NCBI GenBank assembly: GCA_022749755.1
Contig: CM040441.1
Location: 9,780,890-9,844,889 of the forward strand
From: Azadirachta indica
Taxonomy: Eukaryota > Streptophyta > Magnoliopsida > Sapindales > Meliaceae
Direction: 5' to 3'
Length of the DNA stretch: 64,000 nucleotides
Below, one piece after another: positions 37,202 through 49,331 of this stretch. The notes under the pieces are model-generated. The model was not told where the DNA came from, made no database searches, and worked only from the letters and a program-made list of their open reading frames with translations. The translations under genes were made by a program, and so were the position numbers. Each line of letters starts with the position of its first letter. Position 1 is the first letter of the stretch.

Positions 37202-39775
37202 ACAATCAGAGACTACGGTATGTAGATTTTTATTTAATGATTTTGCAATCTTATAATTAAAACACTAATTAACTTTTTTGTTTTCTCATTTATTGTTTAG
37301 ATAAAAATGATACAATTTAGAGAAGCAAGCGGACAGCTTTGATCCAGAATTGGACTACATCATTTTTCAGCAAAATGATAGGATTTTATCTCTGATATCC
37401 GGCAGCTATCAGCTTTTTCAATTGCTAGAGCAGTCAGCGGGAGTCATTTAAGTGAAAGGTAAGCCAATGAAAATAGAGAGAGCTGCGTCAAATTGTATAA
37501 GTTTTTGCGGGGCGTTTCAGATAGATCATTAGAACATGCGTGTTTAAGTTCCTTCTGTTTCTTTTCATACGATCAATTATTCGCCTGATCAGGAGATAAT
37601 GCGCAACAGTGCACAGCTGAATGTTGGAGAATTTACTGGCCGCTGCTACTAATACAACGCAAGACGCAGTTTTCCACTCATACATTCTTTCAGTTAGTCA
37701 GAAATGATGGTCCCAATGACTTCATTCATGAAGGTGGACAGAATAATGAGATCACCAAGTTCATCAGGTTTGGATGTTATGATGGAGGCTGAAAGAAGCG
37801 ATAGAAACCATTAGGGAGTTTTGAGACCGTCAAACTCGCATCCTCAAATGCTGCAGGTAATTAATGAGAAATAACACTATTGTATTATATACTCCAAATT
37901 TTATTTAGTTTAGAGAATACTAATTCTTCTTAATGCGTCTTTGGTGTGAACGCTAAGAAGAAATTTTCTTGCTCTCTCTCATTTTAATATCATGAATCCG
38001 ACAATCAGTTAATTCTGCAGTTGAAGCTGACATTATAGAGAGAAAGAATGACTATTCTGTTTCATTTGACATTGAGGAGTTAAAGAATTTACCTCATATA
38101 CATTATCTATAATAAGGGACGTCGATTCCGATCCTGATACACAATATTTTGTAAGTATTTCTTTAGTTTCTCGTTATTGAACTTCCATGAATTTGTATGT
38201 TTTTCATTAATTAAATATAATTTCATATTTAATTTGATTTTGAGCAAATTGAAGACAGGAAAGGAAATTTGTGAGCTTAGTCAAAGTATATAGGTTTCTG
38301 AAGTGGAACGGAGAAAAGGCTGGGAACACGCATAATAATTTTGGCCATGCAAGGCATTAAAATGTGTACATATTCTTTCTCGCAACAACATTGTCTTCTT
38401 TCGTTGGTTGCATGCAATAGCATGTGTCTAGTTCTTTTTGCTCTGTTATCATCAGGATGAATGCTGGGAATGGAGAGATTAAATCAAGGCTGCCTTGAGT
38501 AATAAAATGAAGAATATGTTAGAAGTTTGAAAAAACATCAGAAGAAATTGAAGGCAGCCTTCACCAGCTACTTCTAGTCACGGCTTTCAACATAATCCGT
38601 TTGAAGAGATTTATCATTCCTTCAACACGTTTACAGTATTTGACATACTCTTTATTTTCAGAACTTGCACAATCGATTTTCAGTGACTGAGGTACTTTCA
38701 TGTTGCACTTGCTTTTATTTGTTTCCAAGGTGAATTGAGAAATCCTTCTAATAATTTAATCTTGCAATACAGCATTTTTGATGCCCCTTGGCCGACTGGA
38801 AATAACTATCCTCATCTATTGAGATGTTTAGTTTTCAGACTAGAAGCCAGGTAATAATTAAGGATCCGAAAGATCTCAGATACCAATTCCTGGGCTACTT
38901 TTAAGTATGTTGACCTCTAATAACTATCATTTAATTATATTCTTTTTCCAGCAGGAAGCTTGTCCCCTGCCATTCCGACTGCTCACTGCATGAATGAAGG
39001 TGAATGGTGATCAAAATTTGCTAGTCCCTGTACCTGGAAACAATATAGAAGCATGTCACAGGCCAGACATATTCAGAAGAAAAGCTGACAATGCAAACAT
39101 TTGATGAGGTAACAATATCCATGATGACACTTGTGAAAGTAATTATCCTCAGCTAGTGAAATGTGTATTTTTTGGACACGGGGCCAGGTAATACTTGAGG
39201 ACCGGGAAGACCTTAGATACCGATTCCTGGCATATGTCTAAGAATTTAGACCATTAAGAATTATCCTTTGATTGTATTCTTTATTCAGGATTATACTTGT
39301 CCCCTTCCATTCCAACTGCTCTGTGCATGAAAGGAGGCGGATGGTGATTGAAATTGCTAGTTCATGAACTTGGAAATAGTATAGTATAGTTGCATAGCAT
39401 AGACAGACATATCTTCCGAAGAAAGGCAGGCTATGCATAGACTTGAAGAGGCAAAGTGTATACATGTGAGGTAAATGACAACAGCAAGCAGGACTGAGAG
39501 ACAAGAAATCGCCCATTTCTTCAATTTTGAACGAGAATCATTAAGAACAGATTGAACCAGAGAATCAATGTGTTGAATCAGTTGTTTGGAGACTTTGCAT
39601 GGTCAGTAAATGTTTTCATGGGGTAGGGATTCTTGCACTACCATCATGGCTCGTCTTCATAACTTTTTTGTTTGCTCAATAAATGCTTTCACGGTCACAT
39701 TGAGGAGGTTTAGTATTCTTTTGGGTGTGAGAGAAATAAAGTGTGCATTTAGTTTTCGGTTAGAATAAAAAATTT
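37202..39775 (+). other. CNL 3' tail, probable spliced 3' UTR
   Basis: Blocks after the CNL stop are shared with the tails at 46.6 and 53.5 kb. They include a donor-like GTATGTAG at 37217 and acceptor-like TTGTTTAG at 37300, then GAAAG|GTAAGCC at 37459 with the matching acceptor mutated (cat for cag) near 37567. The last shared block (about 39290-39760) ends with GAGAAATAAAG, a polyadenylation-signal candidate at 39735-39740. A segment of about 180 bases (38.82 kb) is repeated at 39.16 kb. No protein gene is supported. Confidence 0.5.
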
Positions 39776-39779
39776 CTTT

Positions 39780-40350
39780 TGGACGATAACACATCAGAGA
39801 AACTAATTGTGAATGTCATAGAGATGCAAGCATAAAGCAACAGTGAACCAAAAACACGAAGAGATATTGCCATTATGCATAAAATCAACACCATTTGATC
39901 TTTCAATTGGAAGTATAGTAGAGGATTGATGTCTTCCCTTCTGCAGTCTTGATATCTTTGATTGGACAATTGTAATTATCATCTTGACACTCTGTTTCTT
40001 TCTCACTATCATAATTTTCATCATCATCATCCTTCTTGACATTCTTGATAGTTATATTGTTCAAAAACTGACCTAAGCTGAAACCCCATCCATCAGCATC
40101 TTCAGGCCAATCAGGATCATCCTCCTCCACAAGAAGTGGATAATCTCCGAGAAGCTTTTGTATCTTCTATTCTTCTTCTTCTTTTCAATAGAGTCTATCT
40201 CCTCCTCAACGTCAGGACACCGAACCATCACTTCTCTGATCTTCCTCCTCCACTCACGTCTGTCTTCAGGATCCATCAAAGTTTGACGAGAAGGTGCAGC
40301 ATTCCATCGTCGAAGAAGAAACCTGAGTAGTCCTTCGTTATCTTTCATTT
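39780..40350 (-). pseudogene. MRL7L/SVR4-like plastid protein fragment
   Basis: The minus strand encodes MKDNEGLLRFLLRRWNA (from 40348), DPEDRREWRRKIREV, then after a frameshift KLLGDYPLLVEEDDPDW, continuing with PEDADGWGFSLGQF, an Asp-rich segment and PIKDIKTAE (near 39960). This pattern recalls plant MRL7/MRL7L (SVR4-like) plastid proteins with a thioredoxin-like fold. The family name comes from memory and is moderately sure. The C-terminal exons are missing here, and the frame is broken near 40160. A complementary fragment lies at 57045-57790. The fragment is tail to tail with the CNL 3' tail. Confidence 0.6.
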
Positions 40351-40538
40351 TGTTGTTGCAGTGGAATGAAAAAAAGGCTGGGAATCAAGAGGCATAAAAG
40401 TGTTGCGTTTTCCTAATAATTGAGTGGATTTTTTGGTGGACAAATATCCTGGCAAATGTATGCGTGGATTTCTTGGCCTGCGGTAAATTTTCATTCTTGA
40501 TTCACTATGTTTTCATAATAATTTAATTTTGTAACAAA

Positions 40539-40616
40539 TGCGCAAAAGGGAAAAATAGGTCCAAGGTAGCTCACATTCCGTGCATTCGGATGGCCAGCAA
40601 ATTCATCTTGGATTAA
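40539..40616 (+). pseudogene. CNL C-terminal relic
   Basis: About 25 codons encode the conserved end of these CNL proteins (AKGKNRSKVAHIPCIR...FILD), ending in TAA at 40614. An acceptor-like AT-rich stretch lies before it. No LRR precedes it. The same relic, more decayed, is at 57946-58020, within a larger duplicated segment. Confidence 0.75.
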
Positions 40617-42172
40617 GAGGAGAAAGAATGAGTTGTCTATTTCATCTCAAACCAAGAACTAAAGAACATGCTTCAATCCACCACTTCTATATATCCTCTG
40701 TAATAAGGTTCGTCGATTCTATTTGTCGCAGTTTAATTAATAATATCACATATTTTGATTCTACAATTTCATTGATTGATGCTGTATGAACGGAAGATAC
40801 CGGCAATGGCAGGTTGTTCGAGTAATAAGTTTTAGGTTTTCTGTTGATCTTAATACGTATGTTCAATTTTTCTTATCAGATTATATTTTAAGGCAGTTTA
40901 ATCTATTGATGCTGTGCCAACAAGGTACTCACTTTGATATTCTATTGAGGTAATTATTAGTACATCTTCTGTTGAACTAATCTCAGTTTGGTTCAGATAA
41001 ATCCAATAACTTGTATGTGAAATTTTGATGTAGTTTGCTCTTTTCAATTTTTAGTCTGCATCACAGATCTTTTTTCCATTTCATATTATTTTCAGAGGAA
41101 TCAAGTTGTGGACAGCTGCAATCCAAAAATGGAGTGTTTGTTTTAGTGCAATTCGATTTGTTGTTGAAAAGATAATTAGAGAGGAATCCTAGTCGATGAA
41201 TAGCCTGATGTATTCATGAACTCGTTGCCCTGCTGTAAATTATTTTTATTCACATTGAACATGCTGACTCTAAATAACAACAATTTAATGTTGCCATACA
41301 GCTTCTTCCCCTGCTGACAAACCTGGGGTTGCATTTGCTCCCTAGTTGGACAGAGCTCCAAGTAAGCCCAATGGAGAACAATAGGAAGGAAACTTCACAA
41401 TCAGATATTATGCGAAAGCAGTTTGGTCTGTAAACAATGCCGAATATTGAAATTGGTCAAGGTAATTATTATAATTTCTATTGATATTAAAAATTATACA
41501 AATTCCGGGAGCGTTGAGTCTGAAAGGCCATTATTACCAATCTACATGCGTTTCAGTAGTTAATTATAGTAATTATTGAGTTTAGTGCCTTCCATACTGT
41601 TAGATGATAGGAAGTTTATGTAGCAGAGGAAGAAAAGTGGAGATTTTTCGTTTCTGACCATGAGTTGAAGTACATATATAATAGCATTTTCAGTTAAATA
41701 TCTAATTCGAAATAATTAAAACTTACCATGCAACGTATCTGAACCTGCGATCGGGGGAGGCTTTCTACCGAATCTTATCATGTCAAAAAGGTTGAAGTAT
41801 GGCCGTAAATACTGTCATCAAGTTACTTCTGCAACAGCAACTTGCGTTTGTTGAGACAAAGCTTCAAACAGTCAAGACTTATATACCCTGCTGCATGGCT
41901 TCATGGATGCTGTGTCAATTCCAGAATCTCCTGCTACTACACTTGAACAAATTAATTGTTTTTACTTGAAAAGGTATATTGAAAAATATGTCCCAAAATT
42001 CAATGAATCACTCTAAATTTAGAAAAACAGCTCTAGAAAGATAAGATATATATCAAGGAATTACTCATTGAAACCGAGGCCTCATTAGTTCAAATTGAAC
42101 GACTAATCTAATTGAGAATTTTAATCATGATATTAAAGTCATTCAATGGAAATATAATTTAATTGATAATTA
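40617..42172. other. CNL tail blocks, no gene
   Basis: Matches 58021-58500 in its first part. At about 41740-41960 it holds a copy of the unidentified block also seen near 4.7, 19.2 and 61.7 kb (here caacttgcgtttgttgagac and caaagcttcaaacagtcaag). Small open frames are not conserved in coding form. Confidence 0.45.
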
Positions 42173-43012
42173 AAACCAAACCAAAGCCAGAGTTCTGCTC
42201 TGAATCCTAAATGTCCTATATGTTCTTCAGGAATCCCTGATCTTCTGCAGCTGTCTGATAATGAATCAAAACCTCGAAAGTTCTACACCTGTATTACTTC
42301 TATAGGACTTCTTTTTTATGACATTAATTGTTGAAATATTTGATGGGGATTAGACCGAAGAAAAGATACCATGATCTCAAATTTCCTGAGCGTTTTCAGA
42401 CTAAGAAATAGATAAGATGAGCAAGATCTTTATAGTTTCAAATTAGTATTAAACAGAGGTCTTAAGATCAGATACACCATCAAAATCATCACTAATAATA
42501 ATCGTATCACCCACAAAAAATGAAAAATAGAACGCATTCACAAGCTGTGCGACGGATAAGCAGAGCAAAGTTATGGAAGCCTGCTTGAATGAAGAACAAA
42601 TTAATTGTTGGAGTATATAATTTAGTGGGGTAGTGAGTTACATGGTGAAAGATAATTTAGAGGTGACGCCAATGTCTACTATTTCTTGCATTACTTTGCT
42701 TAACAAGTTTAATTCTAAGGATTTCGGTTCACTTGAAGAGAGTGTTGTTGATTTCGGCGTTGATGAGGAATGCTTGCTTTGCCTTGCGGTGATCCGTTGC
42801 TGATATTATCATCATGTATTTCATTTGTAATTATTTTTTCTCCGTTTTATGCATTTCCCGATAAGAGTAATCCATATTCTGAATCATGCATTCATTTTTG
42901 TTGATTGGTGGGTTAGGTTTTGAAGTTGCTGAAGGCATCTGTTGATTGCAAGAATGTCTTGACAAGTGTCTTCCTTGGGAATGTGGAACTGAAGAATAAT
43001 AAGTTTCATTAA
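42173..43012 (+). pseudogene. DUF674 pseudogene with nested tail sequence
   Basis: Two DUF674 pieces are separated by foreign order. 42173-42302 matches the middle of exon 1 (NPK...SSGIP region), and 42627-43012 matches the end of exon 1, the intron and exon 2. Between them lie about 320 bases that match sequence normally found downstream of DUF674 genes (compare 45190-45400 and 43160-43330). The intron donor is GA instead of GT at 42768. Exon 2 (42917-43012) is open, ends in TAA and has a longer C-terminus (ELKNNKFH) than the intact gene. Confidence 0.8.
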
Positions 43013-44295
43013 TTTGTTGCTGTAAATTTCTTTTTGAGTTAACCCTTCCCATATATCGGTTATGCTTTTTCATACTAATTTGTGATACCAACTAATTGCT
43101 TGTGATATCATTTTCCTCTCTTTTGAATTTTCATTTTTAAATCCATCTCTTAAATTATACGAGCTCTTTTTATGACATTAATTGTTGAAATATTGATGTG
43201 GATTTGACTGAAGAAAAGATACCACGACGTTAAAGCTTAAGATCGAATACATCTTCAAAATCATGACCAGTAATAATCGTATCATCCGTGAAGAAATGAT
43301 AAGAGATGCATTCAACAGCTGTGCGACAGAAACAGAGCAATGTCATGGAACCTAGAAGGAAAATAAAATTTGTTGTTGAAGTATATATAGTATTGAGCTG
43401 TTGAAATATCCTATAGTATGTTCAATAGACAAGTATCTTTTATAAATCAATTCAAAAAATTAGTATTTTATAGTGAAATGCTGTCATTTTATAGCTAGGA
43501 AAATCCTAGATTTATAAGATACAGAAAATCCTTCTTAGTATCTATAAAATATTAATAAAAATTATGGGTTTTAATTGATTTTTGATTACTGAAAAAGGGT
43601 ATATTGTTAAACATGTCATTTTATTCAACCAATCAATCTAATTTTAGAAAATAATCTTTCTAAAACTAAGTATAACAAAAGCTGCTTATTCCTTTAAGAA
43701 ATCGAAGTATAAAGAGAAATAAAACAGCAGATTACCCGGTTCTCAGCTAAGAAGCCTACATCCATACAGTAAGTTCAACATGAAAGCGTTATTGAAAAAA
43801 TTTTGACAAACATTACAATACAAAGCAAAGAAATAAAACATATATAGGTACTACATTGTGCTTGCTAGACGTGGAAGAGGTTCTTTTGAATACAGCTGTT
43901 GAGAGTGCTTTGTCAGAATACAGTTTTGGAGGGTGAGCTAACTTTCTTATACAAAATCCTATGCCATAATTGTCAACTTGAGAAAATGGAAGCTAGATCA
44001 TTGTCAATACAAGGTGTTTGAAATAAGTGGAAACCACAATTATTAAATCCTGCTTTAATTTGAAATATAGATGCCCTCTTTTCTGACTCAATTGTACGTT
44101 AATTGGTGAATTTTGAATATGAATGCAGGCCTTCTTAATCATGTCATTTTAAATAAGGTTATTCAAAGAAAGAAAAAGGGCACGAAAGTAAGAGTTTATC
44201 TGTCACTTTCTTGTATGAATGATTATGTTCTATTTATAAGTCTCCACTAGATCTCCCAAATCACCTTCAATAATATTGGAGACCGAAACTCAGCC
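43013..44295. other. DUF674 3' flank and leader of the next copy
   Basis: The part at 43420-43690 recurs at 45640-45870 (ttatagctagga, gaaaatccttctta, ctgaaaaagggtatat), so it belongs to a DUF674-linked repeat unit. 44225-44295 is a shortened version of the DUF674 leader. No gene seen. Confidence 0.5.
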
Positions 44296-45008
44296 ATGGA
44301 AGCAGCTTCAAAGGTGAGCTTGAAGATTCTTATTAAGACAACAAATCAAAAAGTACTTTTGCAGAAGTTGGCAAGGACTTCGTAGATTTTCTCTTTTATA
44401 TGTTATCTTTGCCAGTTGGCGCTGTTGTTAAGCTCCTTAACAAGGATAAGGATAACATGGGGGTTTCTCGTGGTGAACTTTATTGAAGTATTGAGGCTCT
44501 CAGTGAAACCTACTTCCAACCAAACCAAACCTGATCTTCTGCAGCTGTCTCATAATGAATGAAAACCTCGAAAGTTGTACACTTGTATTACTTCTGTCCT
44601 TACTCTAACTTCGTCACTTGTATGTGTCTGATGCTCCAAATGTGCCTTGTCCTCAATGCAACGGGTTCATGAACAGTGAGATGTCTTATGTTCATCCGGG
44701 GACTGCCAGCTGCATGTTGATTTGTATTTACTTCGGTTGAGGAAAGAGCTGTTGATTTCGCGCTTGATGAGGTATGCTTGCTTTTTGTTCTGTTGCTGAT
44801 CCTCACGTTTTTCATTTGTATTTACTTTTTCTGTTTAATGCGTTTCACGATAAGATCTAGTTATACATATTCTGAAAATGCATTTAATTTGGTTGGTGGT
44901 CAGGGTTTGAAGTTGCTGAAGGCGTCTATGGATTGCGAGAATAATGTTTTGACAAGTGTTTTCCTCGGGAATATGGATTTATTGAAGCATAATAAGTTTA
45001 ATTCCTAG
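44296..45008 (+). pseudogene. DUF674 pseudogene
   Basis: Starts with the family N-terminus (MEAASKVSLKI). A one-base deletion near 44358 shifts the frame, CTTTATTGA near 44480 gives a stop, about 50 bases are missing near 44532, and about 100 bases encoding SYMVKDNL...SISCITLL are missing near 44715. Intron and exon 2 (44904-45008) are still recognisable, ending DLLKHNKFNS and TAG. Its leader and 3' flank match the fragment at 42.2 kb. Confidence 0.85.
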
Positions 45009-46269
45009 ACTGTAAATTTCTACTTGAATTATCATCTGACATGTTAAATATTTTCAACTGCTCTTTGGATGATATATAGATATTACTAGTACATGTATAT
45101 GCTCACTATAGTTATGTTCTCTTCTTTGTTTGTGATATGTATCATTTTCCCCTCTTTTGAATTTACATTCTTAAATGTCATCTCTTAATTCGTAGGACCT
45201 TTTTTTATGACATTAATTGTTGAAGTATTTGAAGTGGATTTGACTGTTGAAAAGATACCGTGATCTTAAATTAATTTCCTAAGCGTTCTCAGACTAAGAA
45301 GATGAGCAAGATCTTCCGTTACAAATTAGTGTTAAAGAGAGGTTTTAAGATCTGATACACCGTCAAAATCATCACCAATAATAATCGAATGCATTCACGA
45401 GCTAATAAATTAATTAATTTACTTTCTAGGCCTACGTTTCTGATATACATTTCATTTTCAGATCATAACACACATCCTGGAAAGACGGTTGGTAGTGAGA
45501 AATGAACAATACAATTAATTAATAAGTATGCCCAAATAAACATCTCTTCTCTTTGGAACTTGTTTTGATTTCTCTATTTACAAATTTAACCACTTAATTA
45601 TAATAAATGATTATATGACAAAAAAGATAGATTGCAAAAAATATCAAAATTTTCTATTCAAAGATTAGTGTTTTATAGTAAAATGCTGTCATCTTATAGC
45701 TAGGAGAATACAATATTTATAAGATATAGAAAATCCTTCTTAATATCTCTAAAATATTAATATACATTATCGATTTTAATTGGTTTTGAAGTACTGAAAA
45801 AGGGTATATATGTTGTTAAACATGTCATTTTATTCGATCAACCGTTCTAATTTTAGAAAAAAAAATTTATTGGAAAATTTGGGATATTAAGAAGAAAATT
45901 TTATCGTACAGTAACTTCCAAATGTGAGGCCTATTTTGGGATATAAAATAACTCAGTGTAGAGAAGAAACTCTGTTTTGTCGTACAATCTATGTCAAAAA
46001 AATTTCAATAAAGCATTCATGTTGAACTTACTCCAGTTTCTTCTTCTCGCTTAGATTCCAAATATGGAAGTATTCAACTTGAAAACTGCCACCTGATCAA
46101 CACTTCGTCGAGAGAAGTTAGAATTAGAAGGATTGACCAACAATTATGAACAACGTAAAGAGTACTGAAGCAGAGGAAAATTTAGTGTACAGGTTAACAA
46201 GGTGTTAAGAAGATTATCTTGGCAACGCAGGAAACGAAATGGGGTTATCTTTCAACTGATAGATCCTGG
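45009..46269. other. Intergenic, DUF674 and CNL flank repeats
   Basis: 45190-45400 and 45640-45870 repeat DUF674 downstream sequence. 45450-45530 carries the CNL tail block with acacatcctggaaag. No gene is supported. Confidence 0.45.
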
Positions 46270-46598
46270 AAATCAACTAATTATTCTATCTTCCTCCTCT
46301 CTGCTTTGTTTGCTCGGCTTTCACTTCCCTTTTCTTCTTTTGATTTCTGAATTTATTTTCGGCAAAACAACGAAACCACATGGTGGCGGGAGAGGTCTTT
46401 CTCTCTGCTTTTGAACATTATAATAGCGATTCAAATCCATTGGAAAGGCGGACCTCCCATCCTCTCTTCTAAGATTATACATTTACAAGAGTCCATTGCT
46501 GCAAAATGAATGAAGGAAAAGAGTGGTCCAAAATTGCTCGCATTCCCTGCTTTGAGATGGATCACAAATTCATCTATGCTGCAGAGGATGAAGAATGA
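46270..46598 (+). pseudogene. CNL collapsed to its two ends
   Basis: The CNL leader and first codons (ATG 46380, MVAGEVFLSAF) join directly to the last LRR and C-terminus (ADLPSSLL-like sequence, then KEWSKIARIPCFEMD and the EDEE end, TGA 46596-46598). About 4 kb of gene is missing. The junction is near 46412. The 3' end matches the end of the CNL at 14.5-18.6 kb (EDEE tail) and the chimera at 59.1 kb. Confidence 0.85.
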
Positions 46599-48700
46599 GC
46601 TCCGTTTAGCGTGGGAGAAACATCAGAGAGTAAGGTCTGTTAATTTTCATTTTCATCTATCATATATGTTCTGTTGACTAATACAAATTAGTTCAGTTGA
46701 AGCTAATACCTAGATCTGAAGTTTGATTTATTTTTCTTTTCAATTTATTGTTTAGATAAAAAATCACAGAGTTTAGAGAAGCAAGAGGCAGTTTAGATCC
46801 AGAATTGGAGTATGGCATTTTTGGGCAAATTGAAGTATTTATGTCTGATATATCGTGAAGTTACCATCTTTTTCGACTGCTGCAGTTTTCAGTCATTTGA
46901 GTGAAAGGTAAACCAAAGAAAATTGAGAGAGCCCAGTCAAGTTGCAAAAATATTTGTTACATCAGATACATGATTAAACATGCTTCCTTCGGTTTCTTTT
47001 CAGATGATCAAATTTTTTCGTTGTTGAAATGAACTCCTCAGCTAGTAAAAGAGGCCAAGGAGGGTAAAAATCAGCCGTTACACTCTTTATTATTGCTACT
47101 CATCCTTTTTTCATATTTCCTGGCCTATTTCCGATTATTCCAGAAACTCTTAGTTACTAGTCTAGTCGCAATTGACTGATAACGAATTTGGCGGAAATCA
47201 GCACCACAAATTGATTTCTTTTTATTGTTTTTCAGTAGGTTTACTAACGTTAAGAATGTTGTTTTTCCGGTTGTTGTATCTCAATCCAGCCTTTTGAACA
47301 AATTTATCATTTCTACAATTCAGTAGCAGTATTTGACGTACTTTTCAAATTCAAAACCTGAACAATCAATTTATCAGCATCCGATGTACTTTTACGTGGC
47401 ACTTGCTTTTACTTATTCACAAGGTGACTTGAGAACATCTTCCAATAATTTAATGTTGTAAAGCAGCTTTTCAGGTAACCATGGTCTTGTGGAAGTAATT
47501 GTCCTTAGCTAGTGAAATGTGTATTTTTTGGACAGGGGAATATGTCTGAGAACGTTGAGCATGAACAGTTATCCTTTGATTATATTCTTTATTCAGGGTT
47601 ATACTTGTCCCCTTCCATGCCAGCTGCTCAGTGCACGAATGAAGCAGAAAGGTGAGCAAACCTTGCTAGTTCGTGTACCTGAAATCAGTATAGGTTCATG
47701 GCATAGATAGACGTCTGAAGATAGACATCTTCAGAGGAAAGAAGACGATGCATATAATCGAAGAGGTAAAAATATCGATGATGAGGCAAATGACACTTGC
47801 AAGCAAGACCTAGAGACAAAAATATCACCCCATTCTTCAATTTTGATTCCGGAAATGTGACAGAATCATTATGAAAGTGAAACAGTTAGAGCCCATTGTT
47901 GCCTTCTTGGCATTGGAGGTAACTCTCCTCAGCTTTATATTCATTTTATTGCTTATTCTTGAATGCTGCGTCTGCACCTACAGACTGTAGGTATAGGGTT
48001 ATCTGTCCTGAAACGCAATGGTGAATATTTCTGATTAACAATGAACTTTTAATAACTTTCTGTGTTCTCAAATTTTGGTGCTTCCTGTTCAAGAGTGAAG
48101 ACTAATCTAGTTGTTATTGATTGATTAAGAATTTGGTGACAGCCAGTTCCATAGAATGACGCTTAGCGTTAATCTAGTCACATATCATTAATTGTTGAGG
48201 CAGAACTACCTGTACTTGAAATTGTCGCTGCTCACCTGATGACCCGCACAATCTAGGGAGTCCTTGCCATTGATCCTAATGAGTGAAACAGGCTGAAATG
48301 TTTCCTGCCATAAGGTGAAGTCATTGTAATTGGGACATTGAGGCCAACGTATTTCTCAGTGCAAACTTAAAAATTTAAGACCTACCTTGCAGGTTTTGCA
48401 TTAGCAAAATCTGTAGCATGTTGTCTGCTAGAGTTACGTCAAATTTAATCATGTTGTCCGTCTTTTTAATTGTTTAGGGGAAGAAATGCTGAGAGCAATA
48501 CCTGACTGAAGAGCTGCATATCCTTGTTATGGTAGAACAAGCACTTGAAGAAGTTGAAATCTTCAGAAGAATGAAGAGGTTAAAAAATCAATGCCCTCAT
48601 CGTTTAACTTCTAGTCATTTGCATTCACTTACATTCTTTTTAAGAAATTTATAATCCCTTCAATTCTGTTGTATAATGTGGTTAGTTGCAGCATCTCAGG
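46599..48700 (+). other. CNL 3' tail, probable spliced 3' UTR
   Basis: Donor- and acceptor-like sites match those in the other tails: GT at 46635 with TTGTTTAG at 46755, and GT at 46908 with TTCTTTTCAG at 47003. 46575-46675 and 47690-48690 recur together at 59138-60240. At about 48210-48330 the unidentified blocks GAGGCAGAACTACC and cctgatgacccgcacaatct are present. No gene. Confidence 0.5.
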
Positions 48701-48912
48701 TACATTTGAGATATTATGAAAATAATAAAAAATATAAAAAATTAGGTCAAATAATAAGAGAGAGTCAGACATTCTCCCCGTGTAATATATGTAAAAAGAT
48801 AAAATTTACTATAGTTTTCAATAAGTTTCCGTAGACATCCACAAATTGGTATCAAAAAGTGACGTGATGTGGGGCAAAATAGGGTTAAATTATGTGAAGT
48901 AGATTAAATTGG

Positions 48913-49029
48913 TCTTCAAACAATAATAATTAATTAGTTATGTGGACAAAAAGCATGAAATAAATTATTGTCTTGAAGCAATAATAATTAATTAGTTATG
49001 TAGAGAAAAAGTATGTAATAAATTATTTT
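48913..49029. repeat. Tandem repeat, two units of 58 bases
   Basis: Two imperfect copies (48913-48970 and 48971-49029) share tct.tcaa/gaagcaataataa and ttaattagttatgt. It sits in the upstream region of the CNL at 49.3 kb and could affect spacing of promoter elements. No other copy noticed. Confidence 0.8.
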
Positions 49030-49331
49030 ATGATACATTCATGCATGCACATACATTCAAGAGTACTTTCTATGTATAAAAATTGGGTGAAGTGAATGAA
49101 ATGTGGTTCCGTACGTAAAATAACCACAAATTGACAAAAACGTTCAGAAATGTACTGTGTTACTACGTGCCTACTTTATCCGACAAAAATCTTTATCCTA
49201 TCAACGAGAATCTTTAAGCAGGGCAATTGGAAACTACTTTTATTATTAATTGTACGTGTTCAAATTTTTCTGACGATCTGCTTTTCTGCTCTACTGCACA
49301 TTTTCTTGGTTTTTTTTCAGCAAACGAAACC

